This document shows positions 49,616 through 58,629 of a stretch of DNA of 64,000 nt, piece by piece. The notes under the pieces are model-generated. The model searched no databases. It saw only the letters and a list, made by a program, of their open reading frames with translations, and was not told where the DNA came from. Made by a program: the position numbers and the translations under genes. The stretch comes from Gaiellasilicea sp963707575 (GTDB lineage: Bacteria > Actinomycetota > Thermoleophilia > Gaiellales > Gaiellaceae): assembly GCA_963707575.1 (NCBI GenBank), contig OY970171.1:806001-870000 (forward strand), in the 5' to 3' direction. Numbering within the stretch: the stretch's first letter is position 1; each line of letters starts with the position of its first letter.

Positions 49616-50499
49616 TGGCAACAGCCGTCGAGCAGCCGCCCGTCGTGGTGGAGGAGGGCTTCGGCACGAAAATCGTCCGCGCGCTCGCGAAGGCGCCGGT
49701 CCACCTCGTACTGATGCTGATCGCGATCCTCTGGCTGATCCCGACGGCCGGGCTCTTCATCACCTCGCTGCTGACGCCGTCCGACCAGGCCGAGGGCGGC
49801 TGGTGGAACTTCCTCTTCACGCCGAGCGCCTGGACGCTCCAGAACTACCAGGACATGTTCAACGACGACGACATCGTCGGCGCGCTCGTCATCACGGCCC
49901 AGGTCACCCTGGGCGCGACGATCCTGCCGATCCTCGTCGCGTCTCTCGCCGCCTATGCCCTCGCCTGGATCGACTTCCCCGGTCGCGACTGGGTCTTCCT
50001 CGCCGTCGTCGCGCTGCTCGTCGTTCCGATCCAGATGGCGCTGATCCCGATGTTCTCGCTCTACAACCGCTTCAGCCTCTTCGACACGATCCCGGGCCTG
50101 ATCCTCTTCCACTCCGCCTTCGCGCTGCCCTTCGCGATCTTCCTGTTACGCAACTTCTTCGCCGGGATCCCACGCGACCTGATGGAGGCTGCGCGGATCG
50201 ACGGAGCGTCCGAGATCCGGCTGTTCTTCAAGGTCGTGCTTCCGCTCGGGCTCCCCGCGATCGCGTCGCTCGCGATCTTCCAGGTGCTCTTCGTCTGGAA
50301 CGACCTGCTGATCGGGCTCGTGATGGCCCAGAACAACCAGCCGATCGCACCGGAGATCAACTCGCAGCTGCGTCAGTTCGGCTCGAACCTCGACGTGATC
50401 GCGCCGGCGGCGTTCTTCTCGGCGATCGTGCCGCTGATCATCTTCGCCGCCTTCCAGCGCTACTTCGTTCAGGGCCTGCTCGCCGGCTCCGTCAAGTAA
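49615..50499 (+). CDS. Sugar ABC transporter permease (MalG type)
   Basis: 294 residues with six transmembrane helices and the EAA motif EAARIDGASEIRLFFKVVLP. The first helix follows a cytoplasmic N-terminus of about 30 residues, and the sequence ends in QRYFVQGLLAGSVK, a typical C-terminus of this family. It starts at GTG 49615, which shares its G with the TAG stop of the preceding permease gene. It has no extracellular insertion, unlike its partner. Confidence 0.93.
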   Translation: MATAVEQPPVVVEEGFGTKIVRALAKAPVHLVLMLIAILWLIPTAGLFITSLLTPSDQAEGGWWNFLFTPSAWTLQNYQDMFNDDDIVGALVITAQVTLGATILPILVASLAAYALAWIDFPGRDWVFLAVVALLVVPIQMALIPMFSLYNRFSLFDTIPGLILFHSAFALPFAIFLLRNFFAGIPRDLMEAARIDGASEIRLFFKVVLPLGLPAIASLAIFQVLFVWNDLLIGLVMAQNNQPIAPEINSQLRQFGSNLDVIAPAAFFSAIVPLIIFAAFQRYFVQGLLAGSVK

Positions 50500-50504
50500 C
50501 GCGG

Positions 50505-51605
50505 ATGGCGCGGTGCGCCGTCGTCGGTTCCGGGTTAGGCGGCTTCGTCGCGTACACGACGCTGCGTCACGCCGGGCTCGACCCGGAGGAGATCGCCGTC
50601 TTCGGCGACACGGACGATCCGGCCGGGCCGTGGCGCCTGCGTGCGGCCGCGATCCGTCAGCAGCGCATGCGCTCCGAGAGCGACGGCCACTGCTACCCGG
50701 CCAGCTTCCCCGGCCTCGCCGCGCGGGAGGCGGCGCGGCGCCGGACGACGGTCCCGCTCCTCCTGAGCGTCTGCGACCGCTACCGACCGACGGTCGACGA
50801 GTTCCTCCGCCACGTCGACGAGCTGCGCGACCGGAGCGGCTGGGACGAAAGCCGGCGGCAGGCCCATGTGGAGCAGGTCCGGGCGGTCGACGGCGGCTTC
50901 GAGCTCGATGCGCACGGCACCTTCCGCCACGTCCTGCTCGCGCCGGGGCATCCGGGTCTCGCGCTGCCACCGGAGCTCGAGCACGACCCGCGCACGGTCC
51001 ACGCCTATGCGCCGCACGAGTACGCCGCTCGCGTAGCGGTGGTCGGCGCCGGGATGGCGGCGGCGACCGAGTGGCTGAACGCGCTCGCGGCCGGCTCGGA
51101 GGTCGTCTCCGTGCGCCGCCGCGAGCCCGCACGCCGCCCGCTGAACGTCGCGCGACCGCTCTTCTCCAAGCGCGGGCTCGCCGGCTTCCGCGCCGCGCCG
51201 CAGGCCCGGCGAGCAGAGCTCCTGCGCTCCTTCGGCGCGCCCTCCTACCCGCCGGGACGCAGCTGGGACGAGCCCGTCGAGCGGGCCGCTCGCGAGGGAC
51301 GCTTCCGGGTCGAGCCGGAGGTGGACGGCGCGGATCAGATCATCTGCGCCACCGGCTTCCGGCGCGGATTCGAGCACGACCCCCTCCTGCGCCGACTCGT
51401 GCAGGAGCACGGGCTGGAGACCGAGGAGCGCTGGATCGTGCTCGCTGACGACTCGACGGTGCCGGCGCTCACCGACTCCGGCCGCACGCTCGCGCTCGCC
51501 GGGGTGCCTGCGCAGTGGGCGTACCCGGCCGCGGACACGCTCGTGGGGATGAAGTTCGCGGCGCGGCGCTTTGCCTCGAAGGTGGCGCGATGTCGTACAC
51601 GCTGA
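50505..51605 (+). CDS. FAD/NAD(P)-binding flavoprotein, FMO-like
   Basis: 366 residues. Two dinucleotide-binding Rossmann motifs are present: GSGLGGFVAY at the N-terminus and VAVVGAGMAAATEW near residue 183. The C-terminal FAD ring-contact region contains ADQIICATGFRRGFEHDP and LAGVPAQWAYPAADTLVGM. The general pattern is that of flavin monooxygenase/thioredoxin-reductase-like proteins, but no CxxC disulphide is present. It is a probable oxidoreductase of unknown substrate. It begins five bases after the permease stop and overlaps the next gene by 16 bases, so it is an integral member of the sugar operon. Confidence 0.75.
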   Translation: MARCAVVGSGLGGFVAYTTLRHAGLDPEEIAVFGDTDDPAGPWRLRAAAIRQQRMRSESDGHCYPASFPGLAAREAARRRTTVPLLLSVCDRYRPTVDEFLRHVDELRDRSGWDESRRQAHVEQVRAVDGGFELDAHGTFRHVLLAPGHPGLALPPELEHDPRTVHAYAPHEYAARVAVVGAGMAAATEWLNALAAGSEVVSVRRREPARRPLNVARPLFSKRGLAGFRAAPQARRAELLRSFGAPSYPPGRSWDEPVERAAREGRFRVEPEVDGADQIICATGFRRGFEHDPLLRRLVQEHGLETEERWIVLADDSTVPALTDSGRTLALAGVPAQWAYPAADTLVGMKFAARRFASKVARCRTR

Positions 51606-52759
51606 GAGGACGTCTCGAGACGCGGCTGGCGGCGACGGCCCCGGCGTTCCTCGTCGCCGCGGTGCTCTCGCCGCTCATTGGGACGTGGTGGCCGCTCCAG
51701 CTCACGGCGGCCATGGTCGCCGTGGGACTCGCGCTCGACGCGACGCTCTATCACCGCCTGCTTCCCTACCAGCCCGGTTGGGCGGCACTGCCGCTGGGGC
51801 TGCTCGAGCTCGGGCTCACGATGGCGCTCGTCTGGAGGCTCGACGTGGCGGCACCGCTCCGCCCTGCGCTCTGGTTCTTCGTCCTCTCGTGGCTGCTGTC
51901 GCAGGTGATCGGCCACGCCGTCCTGCCGACGCTCCACCTCGCCTACGCCGACGAGGGCGGCGAGCTCGGCCGCGGCGGCTACACGCTCGCCGCGGCCGCA
52001 CCCGTCGCGCTCCTGGCCGTCCTCGGCGCTGCCTGGGCCGCCGAGCCGCCCGTCGTCCATCTGAACGGCGGCACGGTCGCAGGCCCGCTCGTCCTCGACC
52101 GCCCGCAGGTCCTGGAGGGAGGCGGTGCCGTCGTTCGCGGCGGCATCCTCATCCGCTCCGACGACGTGACGGTGCGCGACCTGACCGTCTTCGGCGGCGA
52201 GATCGGGATCGAGGTGCGCGACAGCGAGGACGTCGTGCTCGAGGACGTGCGGGTCGCCGGCGCGGCCATGGACGGGATCAGCGCGCGGCGCAGCTCGCTC
52301 GTCGTCCGCGACTGCGTGGTCGACTCTCCCGACGTCGCGGGCGCGCAGGGCATCGACATCTCCTTCGCGATGAGCCTGCCGCCGAGCCGCGTCGAGCGCT
52401 GTCTCGTTCGCGGCGGGAGCGAGGGCATCGTCTCGCACCTCGCCATGGTCGACTTCCGCGAGAACCGGGTGACGGGAACGACCTTGCGCGCGATCGCCGT
52501 GACGGAGATGTCGATGGGCTCCGTCGACCGGAACGTCGTCCAGGATGCAACGGGCGTCGGGATCTTCTGCGGCGACTGGTCGCACTGCTCGATCAGCGAG
52601 AACAGCGTCACCGGCACGCGTGCGGACACTTCCGGCAACCCGACGCGGGCCGGCCACGGAATCGTCTCGCACTACTACGCCGTGGCCGAGCTCGACGACA
52701 ACCAGCTCGACCGGAGGCCCGAGGCCTTCATCCATGGACGCTTCGACGACCTCGAGTGA
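51590..52759 (+). CDS. Membrane protein with extracellular right-handed beta-helix
   Basis: 389 residues. The first about 155 residues contain four to five transmembrane helices. From about residue 165 a parallel beta-helix begins: VVHLNGGTVAGPLVLDRP, then repeated short strands (VVRGGILIRSDDVTVRDLTV, GIEVRDSEDVVLEDVRVAG, SVDRNVVQDATGVGIFCGD) with the Asn/Asp turns of pectate-lyase-like PbH1 repeats. Such domains bind or cleave polysaccharides; no catalytic triad can be assigned. The combination of a multi-helix membrane anchor with a beta-helix is uncommon. It overlaps the flavoprotein gene by 16 bases and the GH15-like gene by 26. Confidence 0.72.
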   Translation: MSYTLRGRLETRLAATAPAFLVAAVLSPLIGTWWPLQLTAAMVAVGLALDATLYHRLLPYQPGWAALPLGLLELGLTMALVWRLDVAAPLRPALWFFVLSWLLSQVIGHAVLPTLHLAYADEGGELGRGGYTLAAAAPVALLAVLGAAWAAEPPVVHLNGGTVAGPLVLDRPQVLEGGGAVVRGGILIRSDDVTVRDLTVFGGEIGIEVRDSEDVVLEDVRVAGAAMDGISARRSSLVVRDCVVDSPDVAGAQGIDISFAMSLPPSRVERCLVRGGSEGIVSHLAMVDFRENRVTGTTLRAIAVTEMSMGSVDRNVVQDATGVGIFCGDWSHCSISENSVTGTRADTSGNPTRAGHGIVSHYYAVAELDDNQLDRRPEAFIHGRFDDLE

Positions 52760-53621
52760 CCTGCGCCGGCGCAGCGTGGAGATCATCCGCGCCGGGCAGT
52801 CGCCCGGGGGCGGGTACATCGCTTCGCCGACCTTCCCGCCGTACGCTTACTCGTGGCTGCGCGACGGCTCGTTCATCGCCGATGCGATGAGCCGCGTCGG
52901 CGAGGTTGAGAGCGCCGAGTCGTTCTTCGACTGGGTCGCGCGCATCGTCGAGGCGGGGCTCGGCTTCGAAGCGCGCTACACGCTCGACGGCCGGCGCGAT
53001 CCGACCGAATGGCCGCACCGGCAGCACGACGGCTGGGGGCTCTGGCTCTGGGCCATGCGCAGGCACTGCGAGCGTCACGGCCGTCGTCAGCGCTGGAGCA
53101 ACGCGGCTGCCCGGACCGCCCGCCACCTGGAGACGGTGCGCGAGCAGCCGTGCGTGGACTGGTGGGAGGAGCGGACGGGGATCCACGCGGCCACGCTTGC
53201 GTGCATCGCCGCCGGGCTCGAGGACGAGTTGGATCTCGCCGTGGCGGAGAAGCGGCTCGACGCCTCGCTCCTCGTCCTCCCCTTCCTCGGCTTCGCCCCC
53301 GTCGACGTCTCGGCACTCGTCAGCCCGGGCGGGGGCGTGCACCGCCACCTCGAGGACACGTTCTACGGCGGCGGCGAGTGGCTGCTCCTGACCGCCATGC
53401 TCGGGCTGGCCGAGCCGGCGCGCGCCGGCGACTGCCTCGACTGGATCGAGGCGCATGCCGCTCCCGACGGCGCGCTCCCGGAGCAGTCGCAGGACCATCT
53501 GCTCGCGCCGGAGATGTTCGAGCCCTGGGTGGAGCGCTGGGGCCCACCGCCCTCACCGCTTCTCTGGGCGCACGCGATGTACCTCACGCTGGCACACGAG
53601 CTCGAGCGCAGGGAAGCCTGA
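52734..53621 (+). CDS. Short GH15-like glycoside hydrolase
   Basis: 295 residues, about half the size of typical GH15 proteins because the N-terminal beta-sandwich is missing. The (alpha/alpha)6 barrel is recognisable. AYSWLRDGSFIADAM is the W-x-RD motif, and CVDWWEERTGIHAATLACI carries the general acid Glu. GALPEQSQD, followed by LLWAHAMYLTLA, carries the second Glu and the typical SHA-like end. It would release glucose from alpha-glucosides or trehalose in the cytoplasm, since no signal peptide is seen. It shares an operon with the sugar transporter, which supports that role (inference). Confidence 0.75.
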   Translation: MDASTTSSDLRRRSVEIIRAGQSPGGGYIASPTFPPYAYSWLRDGSFIADAMSRVGEVESAESFFDWVARIVEAGLGFEARYTLDGRRDPTEWPHRQHDGWGLWLWAMRRHCERHGRRQRWSNAAARTARHLETVREQPCVDWWEERTGIHAATLACIAAGLEDELDLAVAEKRLDASLLVLPFLGFAPVDVSALVSPGGGVHRHLEDTFYGGGEWLLLTAMLGLAEPARAGDCLDWIEAHAAPDGALPEQSQDHLLAPEMFEPWVERWGPPPSPLLWAHAMYLTLAHELERREA

Positions 53622-53622
53622 G

Positions 53623-54867
53623 TTGCAGCTCCGCGCGCGAACCGGCAATCCCGACTTCCTCGACCTCCCCTGGGGCACGCCGCTCGAGGAATGGCAGAGC
53701 GAGCGGCTGGTCGAGGTCGTCCGCGGAATCCACCGCCACGTGGTGCGCTTCGTCGCCTACGAGGGCCCGCTCGGCCCCCGGATCTACGCGCTGAAGGAGC
53801 TGCCGGGCGAGCTGGCGCGGCACGAGTACAGGGTGCTCCGCCACCTGGACGAGGAGGGCGTGCCGGTGGTGCAGGCGGTCGGGGTGGCCACCGAACGCGG
53901 CCCCGACCTCGATCCCGTCCTGATCACGCGGCACCTCGACTACTCGCTCCCGTTCCGGACGCTCTTCGCGCGCGGCGGGATGCCCGACCTGCGCGTGCGC
54001 CTGCTCGACGCGGGGGCGGAGCTGCTCGTCCGCCTGCACCTGAGCGGCTGCTTCTGGGGCGACTGCTCGCTCTCGAACACGCTCTTCCGGCGCGACGCGG
54101 GCGCGCTCGCCGCCTACCTCGTCGACGCCGAGACGGGCGAGCTCTACCCGGGCCTCTCCGACGGCCAGCGCCGGCACGACCTCATGATCGCCGAGGAGAA
54201 CGTCGTCGGCGAGCTCACCGATGTCGAGGCCGAGCTCGGCCGCGAGGGCGAGCTGGCACCGGAGGAGACCGCGACGGAGCTCGTCGACCGCTACGAGTCG
54301 CTCTGGGACGAGCTGACGCGCGAGGAGGCCTTCGCCGACGACTCCCGGTACCGGATCGACGAGCGGCTCCACCGCCTGAACGACCTCGGCTTCGACGTCG
54401 AGGAGGTCGAGCTCGTCGCGGACGACGGCGGCTATCGCCTGCGGTTGAACCCCCGCGTGGTCGAGCCCGGCCATCACCGTCGGCGCCTGCTCTCGCTCAC
54501 CGGCCTGCAGGCACAGGAGAACCAGGCGCGGCGGCTGCTGAACGACGTCGCGCGCTTCCGCGCCGAGCTCGAGCGGCAGGAGGGACGCCCGTTACCCGAG
54601 TCGGTCGCGGTCTACCGCTGGCTGGCGGAGGTCTTCGAGCCGGCGATCGCGGCCATCCCGGTCGAGCTCTGGGGCAAGCGCCAGGCTGCCGAGGTCTTCC
54701 ACGAGCTGCTCGAGCACCGCTGGTTCCTGTCGCAGGAGAGCGGCGAGGACGTCGGCCTGATGCCGGCGCTCGAGGACTACGTCGAGACCGTCCTCCGCCA
54801 CGCCCCGGACGAGCGGGCGGTGCTCGCTCCGGAGCGCGACGAGGACGAGGAAGACGAGGGCGACTAG
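53623..54867 (+). CDS. DUF4032 protein with kinase-like fold
   Basis: 414 residues starting at TTG 53623, one base past the GH15 stop. The first half is a compact kinase-like lobe with SGCFWGDCSLSNTLF, like the HRD/Asn catalytic loop, and then AYLVDAETGELYPG, like the metal-binding DFG segment. The central and C-terminal parts match the DUF4032 family of Actinobacteria, related to lipopolysaccharide kinases. The acidic C-terminus ends EDEEDEGD. It probably phosphorylates a sugar or a protein (inference). As the last gene of the sugar operon, it may act on the imported or released sugar. Confidence 0.75.
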   Translation: MQLRARTGNPDFLDLPWGTPLEEWQSERLVEVVRGIHRHVVRFVAYEGPLGPRIYALKELPGELARHEYRVLRHLDEEGVPVVQAVGVATERGPDLDPVLITRHLDYSLPFRTLFARGGMPDLRVRLLDAGAELLVRLHLSGCFWGDCSLSNTLFRRDAGALAAYLVDAETGELYPGLSDGQRRHDLMIAEENVVGELTDVEAELGREGELAPEETATELVDRYESLWDELTREEAFADDSRYRIDERLHRLNDLGFDVEEVELVADDGGYRLRLNPRVVEPGHHRRRLLSLTGLQAQENQARRLLNDVARFRAELERQEGRPLPESVAVYRWLAEVFEPAIAAIPVELWGKRQAAEVFHELLEHRWFLSQESGEDVGLMPALEDYVETVLRHAPDERAVLAPERDEDEEDEGD

Positions 54868-55319
54868 GAGAGGTCGATCTTGTCGATCGTGATGTCGGTG
54901 CGGGGCGCGTCGCGGCCGTCGCGCTCGGCGAGCGAGATCCGGTCGACCACGTCCTGGCCGGACGTCACCTTGCCGAAGACCGTGTGCTTGCCGTCCAGCC
55001 ACGGGCAGGCGTCGGCGGTGACGATGAAGAACTGACTGCCGTTCGTGTTGGGGCCCGCGTTCGCCATTGCGAGGGCGCCCTTCTCGACCTTGTGCTCGTT
55101 GAACTCGTCCTCGAACTGGTAGCCGGGGCCGCCTGAGCCCGTGCCCTCGGGGCAGCCGCCCTGGATCATGAAGTCCGGAATCACGCGGTGAAACTTGAGC
55201 CCGTCGTAGAAGCCCTCTCCGACGAGCTTCGTGAAGTTCTCGACCGTCTTCGGAGCCTCGTCCGGGAAGAGCTCGAGCTCGACGGGACCTTCGCTGGTGT
55301 GGAGCGTCGCTGATTTCAT
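54864..55319 (-). CDS. Peptidyl-prolyl cis-trans isomerase, cyclophilin type
   Basis: 151 residues with the complete cyclophilin core: FHRVIPDFMIQGG (catalytic Arg), FEDEF, MANAGPNTNGSQFFI and PWLDGKHTVFGKV (Trp and His of the binding site). It has no signal peptide, so it is a cytosolic folding catalyst. It starts at ATG 55319, seven bases after TACGGT, supporting a leaderless message; a longer frame to 55361 would pass through this promoter. The stop overlaps that of the convergent DUF4032 gene in CTAG. Confidence 0.95.
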   Translation of the reverse strand: MKSATLHTSEGPVELELFPDEAPKTVENFTKLVGEGFYDGLKFHRVIPDFMIQGGCPEGTGSGGPGYQFEDEFNEHKVEKGALAMANAGPNTNGSQFFIVTADACPWLDGKHTVFGKVTSGQDVVDRISLAERDGRDAPRTDITIDKIDLS

Positions 55320-55326
55320 GCCGGGC

Positions 55327-55332
55327 ACCGTA
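55327..55332 (-). promoter_or_regulatory. -10 (TACGGT) of leaderless cyclophilin gene
   Basis: TACGGT seven bases before ATG 55319. Confidence 0.5.
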
Positions 55333-55405
55333 ACGGAGAGCGGCGCGCTCGCGAACGCCACACGCGCTTAACTTGTGGCTAACAGAACGTATCCGCGGCC
55401 CGTCC

Positions 55406-55411
55406 TATATT
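55406..55411 (+). promoter_or_regulatory. -10 (TATATT) of leaderless FtsH-like gene
   Basis: TATATT six bases before ATG 55418, with no ribosome site between. It is the closest match to a consensus -10 in the window. Confidence 0.6.
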
Positions 55412-55417
55412 CCTGCA

Positions 55418-57784
55418 ATGGCAACTGCGGAGCCGGCGGCCTCGCTTCCACAGGCGGCGCCCTCGCCCAAGGCCGAGCTCGCCGACCAGTGGCGCACGCT
55501 CACGCGCGCAGCGACGATCGTCGCGGTCCTCACGAGCCCGGCGCTCTTCGTCTGGTTCCGCGAGTACGAGGGTTGGAGCACGCTGCAGGCGCTCGGCGCG
55601 ACGCTGCTCCTGATCGTCGCGGCGCGCGGATTCGTCGACCTCTTCTTCCGCCGGCTGATCCCGTGGCCCAGCCTCTTCGGCACCGACGCCGAGCGGCTGC
55701 GGGAAGAGGACGTGATGGCGCGTCGGCGCGTCTGGTTCTGGCGCTTCTGGCTCAAGGCCGGAATCTTCCTCGTCATCGTCGGCGTGCTCGGCACCTTCTT
55801 CGTGCGGGCGATCGGCGTCGACGCGATCGTGGCCGCGCTGCCGCTGCTCGTGATGCTGCCGATCTTCCTGATCTTCAACTTCATCATCCTCTTCGGCCCG
55901 CTGCTCGCGATGAACCTCTCCCAGGTGCGCGGCTTCGAGCCGGGCGACGCCGAGTGGGGCGTCAAGCTCGCCGACGTCCGTGGCCAGGCGGAGGCGAAGG
56001 AGGAGGTGCGCCGCGTCGTCAGCCTGTGGCAGTCCGGCGACGCGTTCGAGCGCGCGGGCGGCAAGCGCGAGCGCGGCCTGCTCTTTCTGGGCGCGCCGGG
56101 AACGGGCAAGACGATGCTCGCGAAGGCGATCGCCACCGGATTCAACTCGCCCTTCGTGTCCATCCCCGGGTCCGGCTTCGCCGCGACGTTCATCGGCATC
56201 GACGCGATCGTCGTCCGCTTCGTCGCGCGCAAGGCGAAGCGGCTCGCGCGCAAGTGGGGTGGCACGTGCATCGTCTTCATCGACGAGATCGACGCGGTCG
56301 GGATGCGCCGCCAGGCGCTCGGCGGCGGTGCTCCGGGCGGCGCCGCTGGCGGCTTCTCCTCGAGCGACATCCACGACCTGCTCTGGTACGGGCAGAACGG
56401 CTCGCTGACGGCGAGCGGCGACCTTGTCCTCGAGACGCGCGCCTGGCGGGAGCGGCTCTTCGCCGAGCGCGAGTCGCGGCCCGTTCCGCGCTCCGGGTTC
56501 GAGCAGCGGCTCAACGGCATCGTCGGCAACTTCCTGCCCGGCGGGGGGATGGGGATGGGCGGTGGCTCGCTGGCCCTGAACCAGCTGCTCGTCGTGATGG
56601 ACGGGATCGACAACCCGCCCTTCATGCGCCGCGTGCTGACGAACCGAATCAACACCACTCTGGACGCGTCGTACATCGTCCCGCGGCGCTTCGGCAAGAT
56701 CTCGCTCCGGCTGCCCCCGCCGCGCCCCCGGGCCGAGCAGATCTACTTCATCGGCGCCACGAACGTGCCGATCGACCGGCTCGACCCGGCGCTCATCCGT
56801 CCGGGCCGGATGGGCCGGCACGTCTGGTTCCGGACGCCGACGAAGCAGGACCGGCTGGATGTCTTCGACCTGTACATCGACCGGGTAGCGCACGAGCCCG
56901 AGCTGGACACGCAGCGGCGCCGCGACGAGATCGCCCGGATCACGAACGGCTACTCGCCGGCGATGATCGACCAGGTCTGCTCGATGGCGCTCACGATCGC
57001 GCACCACGACGGCCGCGATGTCTTCGCGTGGGGGGACCTCGTCGAGGCGATGACGACGATCGAGTCCGGCACGGCGATCGGGATCGAGTACATCGAGTCG
57101 GAGTCGCGCGCGGTCGCGGTGCACGAGGCGGGACATGCCGCCGCCGGTCACGTCTTCATGAAGGGCTCGGAGTCGACCCGGCTCTCGATCAAGATGCGCG
57201 GCGGCTCCCTCGGGCACCACCAGGCGCTCGAGAAGGAGGAGCGCTTCAGTCGCTTCCGCAGCGACGAGGTGGCCCGGCTCGTCTGGACGCTCGGCGCGAT
57301 GGCGGCGGAACGGGTCTTCTACGGCGAGACCTCGAACGGGGTCGGCGGCGACGTCCAGTCCGCGACGGCCCAGGCCGCGCTGATGGTCGGCGCGTCGGCG
57401 ATGGGCCCGGACGAGGTGATCGTGACGCCGCTCGACGACGAGACCGAGGCGGAGGCGCGCGAGCGGGTGCTGAAGCGCTTCGGCGCGATCGGCACGCAGA
57501 TCATGAACCGGACGAGCGGTGGCGGCCCCTTCGCCGAGAACCCGGTCGCCGGCGTCCTGGGCGACCCGGAGAAGAAGAAGCTCGCCGCCCAGATCCTGGG
57601 CCAGGCGTACGTCTCGGCGTACAACCTGATCGTGCACAACAAGGACGCGGTGTCGGGGATCGCGGACGAGCTCGTCGCACGGCGCGAGGTCTTCGGCGAC
57701 GAGCTCGTGGAGATCCTCGACAACGCCAAGCTGACCATGCCGGAGATCGATCTCGCCTCGGAGGCCGCGTGGCCGAAGATGTAA
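55418..57784 (+). CDS. FtsH-like membrane AAA+ metalloprotease with insertions
   Basis: 788 residues. Three to four hydrophobic segments occur at about 31-47, 57-76, 112-131 and 138-166. The AAA+ module has Walker A GAPGTGKT (225-232), pore loop GSGFAATFIG, Walker B CIVFIDEID and the arginine fingers RPGRMGR. Two insertions interrupt it: about 75 residues after Walker B, Gly-rich at GGGMGMGGG, and about 45 residues before IYFIGATN. The protease domain has HEAGH (569-573) and an Asp in GGDVQSAT (about 645) as zinc ligands, so it should be active. It degrades membrane or cytoplasmic proteins. It heads an operon with two uncharacterised genes. Confidence 0.88.
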   Translation: MATAEPAASLPQAAPSPKAELADQWRTLTRAATIVAVLTSPALFVWFREYEGWSTLQALGATLLLIVAARGFVDLFFRRLIPWPSLFGTDAERLREEDVMARRRVWFWRFWLKAGIFLVIVGVLGTFFVRAIGVDAIVAALPLLVMLPIFLIFNFIILFGPLLAMNLSQVRGFEPGDAEWGVKLADVRGQAEAKEEVRRVVSLWQSGDAFERAGGKRERGLLFLGAPGTGKTMLAKAIATGFNSPFVSIPGSGFAATFIGIDAIVVRFVARKAKRLARKWGGTCIVFIDEIDAVGMRRQALGGGAPGGAAGGFSSSDIHDLLWYGQNGSLTASGDLVLETRAWRERLFAERESRPVPRSGFEQRLNGIVGNFLPGGGMGMGGGSLALNQLLVVMDGIDNPPFMRRVLTNRINTTLDASYIVPRRFGKISLRLPPPRPRAEQIYFIGATNVPIDRLDPALIRPGRMGRHVWFRTPTKQDRLDVFDLYIDRVAHEPELDTQRRRDEIARITNGYSPAMIDQVCSMALTIAHHDGRDVFAWGDLVEAMTTIESGTAIGIEYIESESRAVAVHEAGHAAAGHVFMKGSESTRLSIKMRGGSLGHHQALEKEERFSRFRSDEVARLVWTLGAMAAERVFYGETSNGVGGDVQSATAQAALMVGASAMGPDEVIVTPLDDETEAEARERVLKRFGAIGTQIMNRTSGGGPFAENPVAGVLGDPEKKKLAAQILGQAYVSAYNLIVHNKDAVSGIADELVARREVFGDELVEILDNAKLTMPEIDLASEAAWPKM

Positions 57785-58629
57785 CCCTCCGGGCCGGTCC
57801 GGAGCAGCTGCCGGCCCCGGCGACCCCCACGCTCGTCGAGCCGGCGCGGACCCGAAGCGAGCGCGCGCGCCGGACCTCGTACCGAATGCGGTTCGCGGCC
57901 GTCTACGTGCTCCTCGCCGTCGCGCTCGGGGTCGCAATCGGGGCCTTCACCGTCCTGACCACCCGGTCCGAGCCGACCGACCCGGTCGCCTGGTCGACCT
58001 GGCAGCCGGACGGGCGCGAGAACCAGTATCCGGACGCGATCGCCGCGCATGTAGCCCCTGCCTACCGGCTCCCGAGCGGGCAGCAGCTCGTCGGCCTGCT
58101 CGCAGGGCCGGCGGAGGTGCGCGACCTGCCGATCCGCGCGGCGCTGATCCAGCACGCCTCGTCCAACCCCACGCTCGACGACGACGTCGAGGTGGTCGAG
58201 ATCGGCTCGAGCGTGATGTACACGTTCTGCGGCGTCGGCGACAACTGCTCGATCGCGGAGGGCGAGTCGACGCCCGAGCGCCTCCAGCTGCTGCGCCGCG
58301 AGGCGCTCGAGGTCGCGCTCTACACCTTCAAGTACGTCGACGGCGTCGACACCGTGATCGCGCTGCTGCCGGTCGAGCTCGGGGACCCGGCGACCGAGGA
58401 GGACGACAGCGCGTCAGCCGTCTTCCTGCAGCGCGAGGACCTCTCGGGGCCGCTCGACAAGCCGCTGCTCCAGACTCTGGCCGCGGCACCGCCGGTCGCC
58501 GGCGGCCTGCTGGCACCGGGCGAAGGCGCGCTCGTCGACCGGCTCACGAGCCGCCACCACTACCTCTACGAACTCGAGCCCACGCAGGACCTCGGCGCGA
58601 TCCTCCGCCTCCAGCCGCTCGAGCGGTGA
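57769..58629 (+). CDS. Single-pass membrane protein of unknown function
   Basis: 286 residues from GTG 57769, overlapping the protease gene by 16 bases. A cytoplasmic N-terminus of about 40 basic residues precedes one transmembrane helix (about 46-68: AAVYVLLAVALGVAIGAF). The extracellular part has a mixed strand/helix pattern and a single Cys pair in CGVGDNCS. No enzyme motif is visible. Its place after an FtsH-like protease and before an HExxH protein suggests a partner, adaptor or substrate (inference). Confidence 0.6.
   Translation: MAEDVTLRAGPEQLPAPATPTLVEPARTRSERARRTSYRMRFAAVYVLLAVALGVAIGAFTVLTTRSEPTDPVAWSTWQPDGRENQYPDAIAAHVAPAYRLPSGQQLVGLLAGPAEVRDLPIRAALIQHASSNPTLDDDVEVVEIGSSVMYTFCGVGDNCSIAEGESTPERLQLLRREALEVALYTFKYVDGVDTVIALLPVELGDPATEEDDSASAVFLQREDLSGPLDKPLLQTLAAAPPVAGGLLAPGEGALVDRLTSRHHYLYELEPTQDLGAILRLQPLER

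Noticed and set aside
50061..51132. Minus-strand frames across permease 2 and flavoprotein genes
   Set aside because: No motifs, and they overlap strongly supported plus-strand genes completely.
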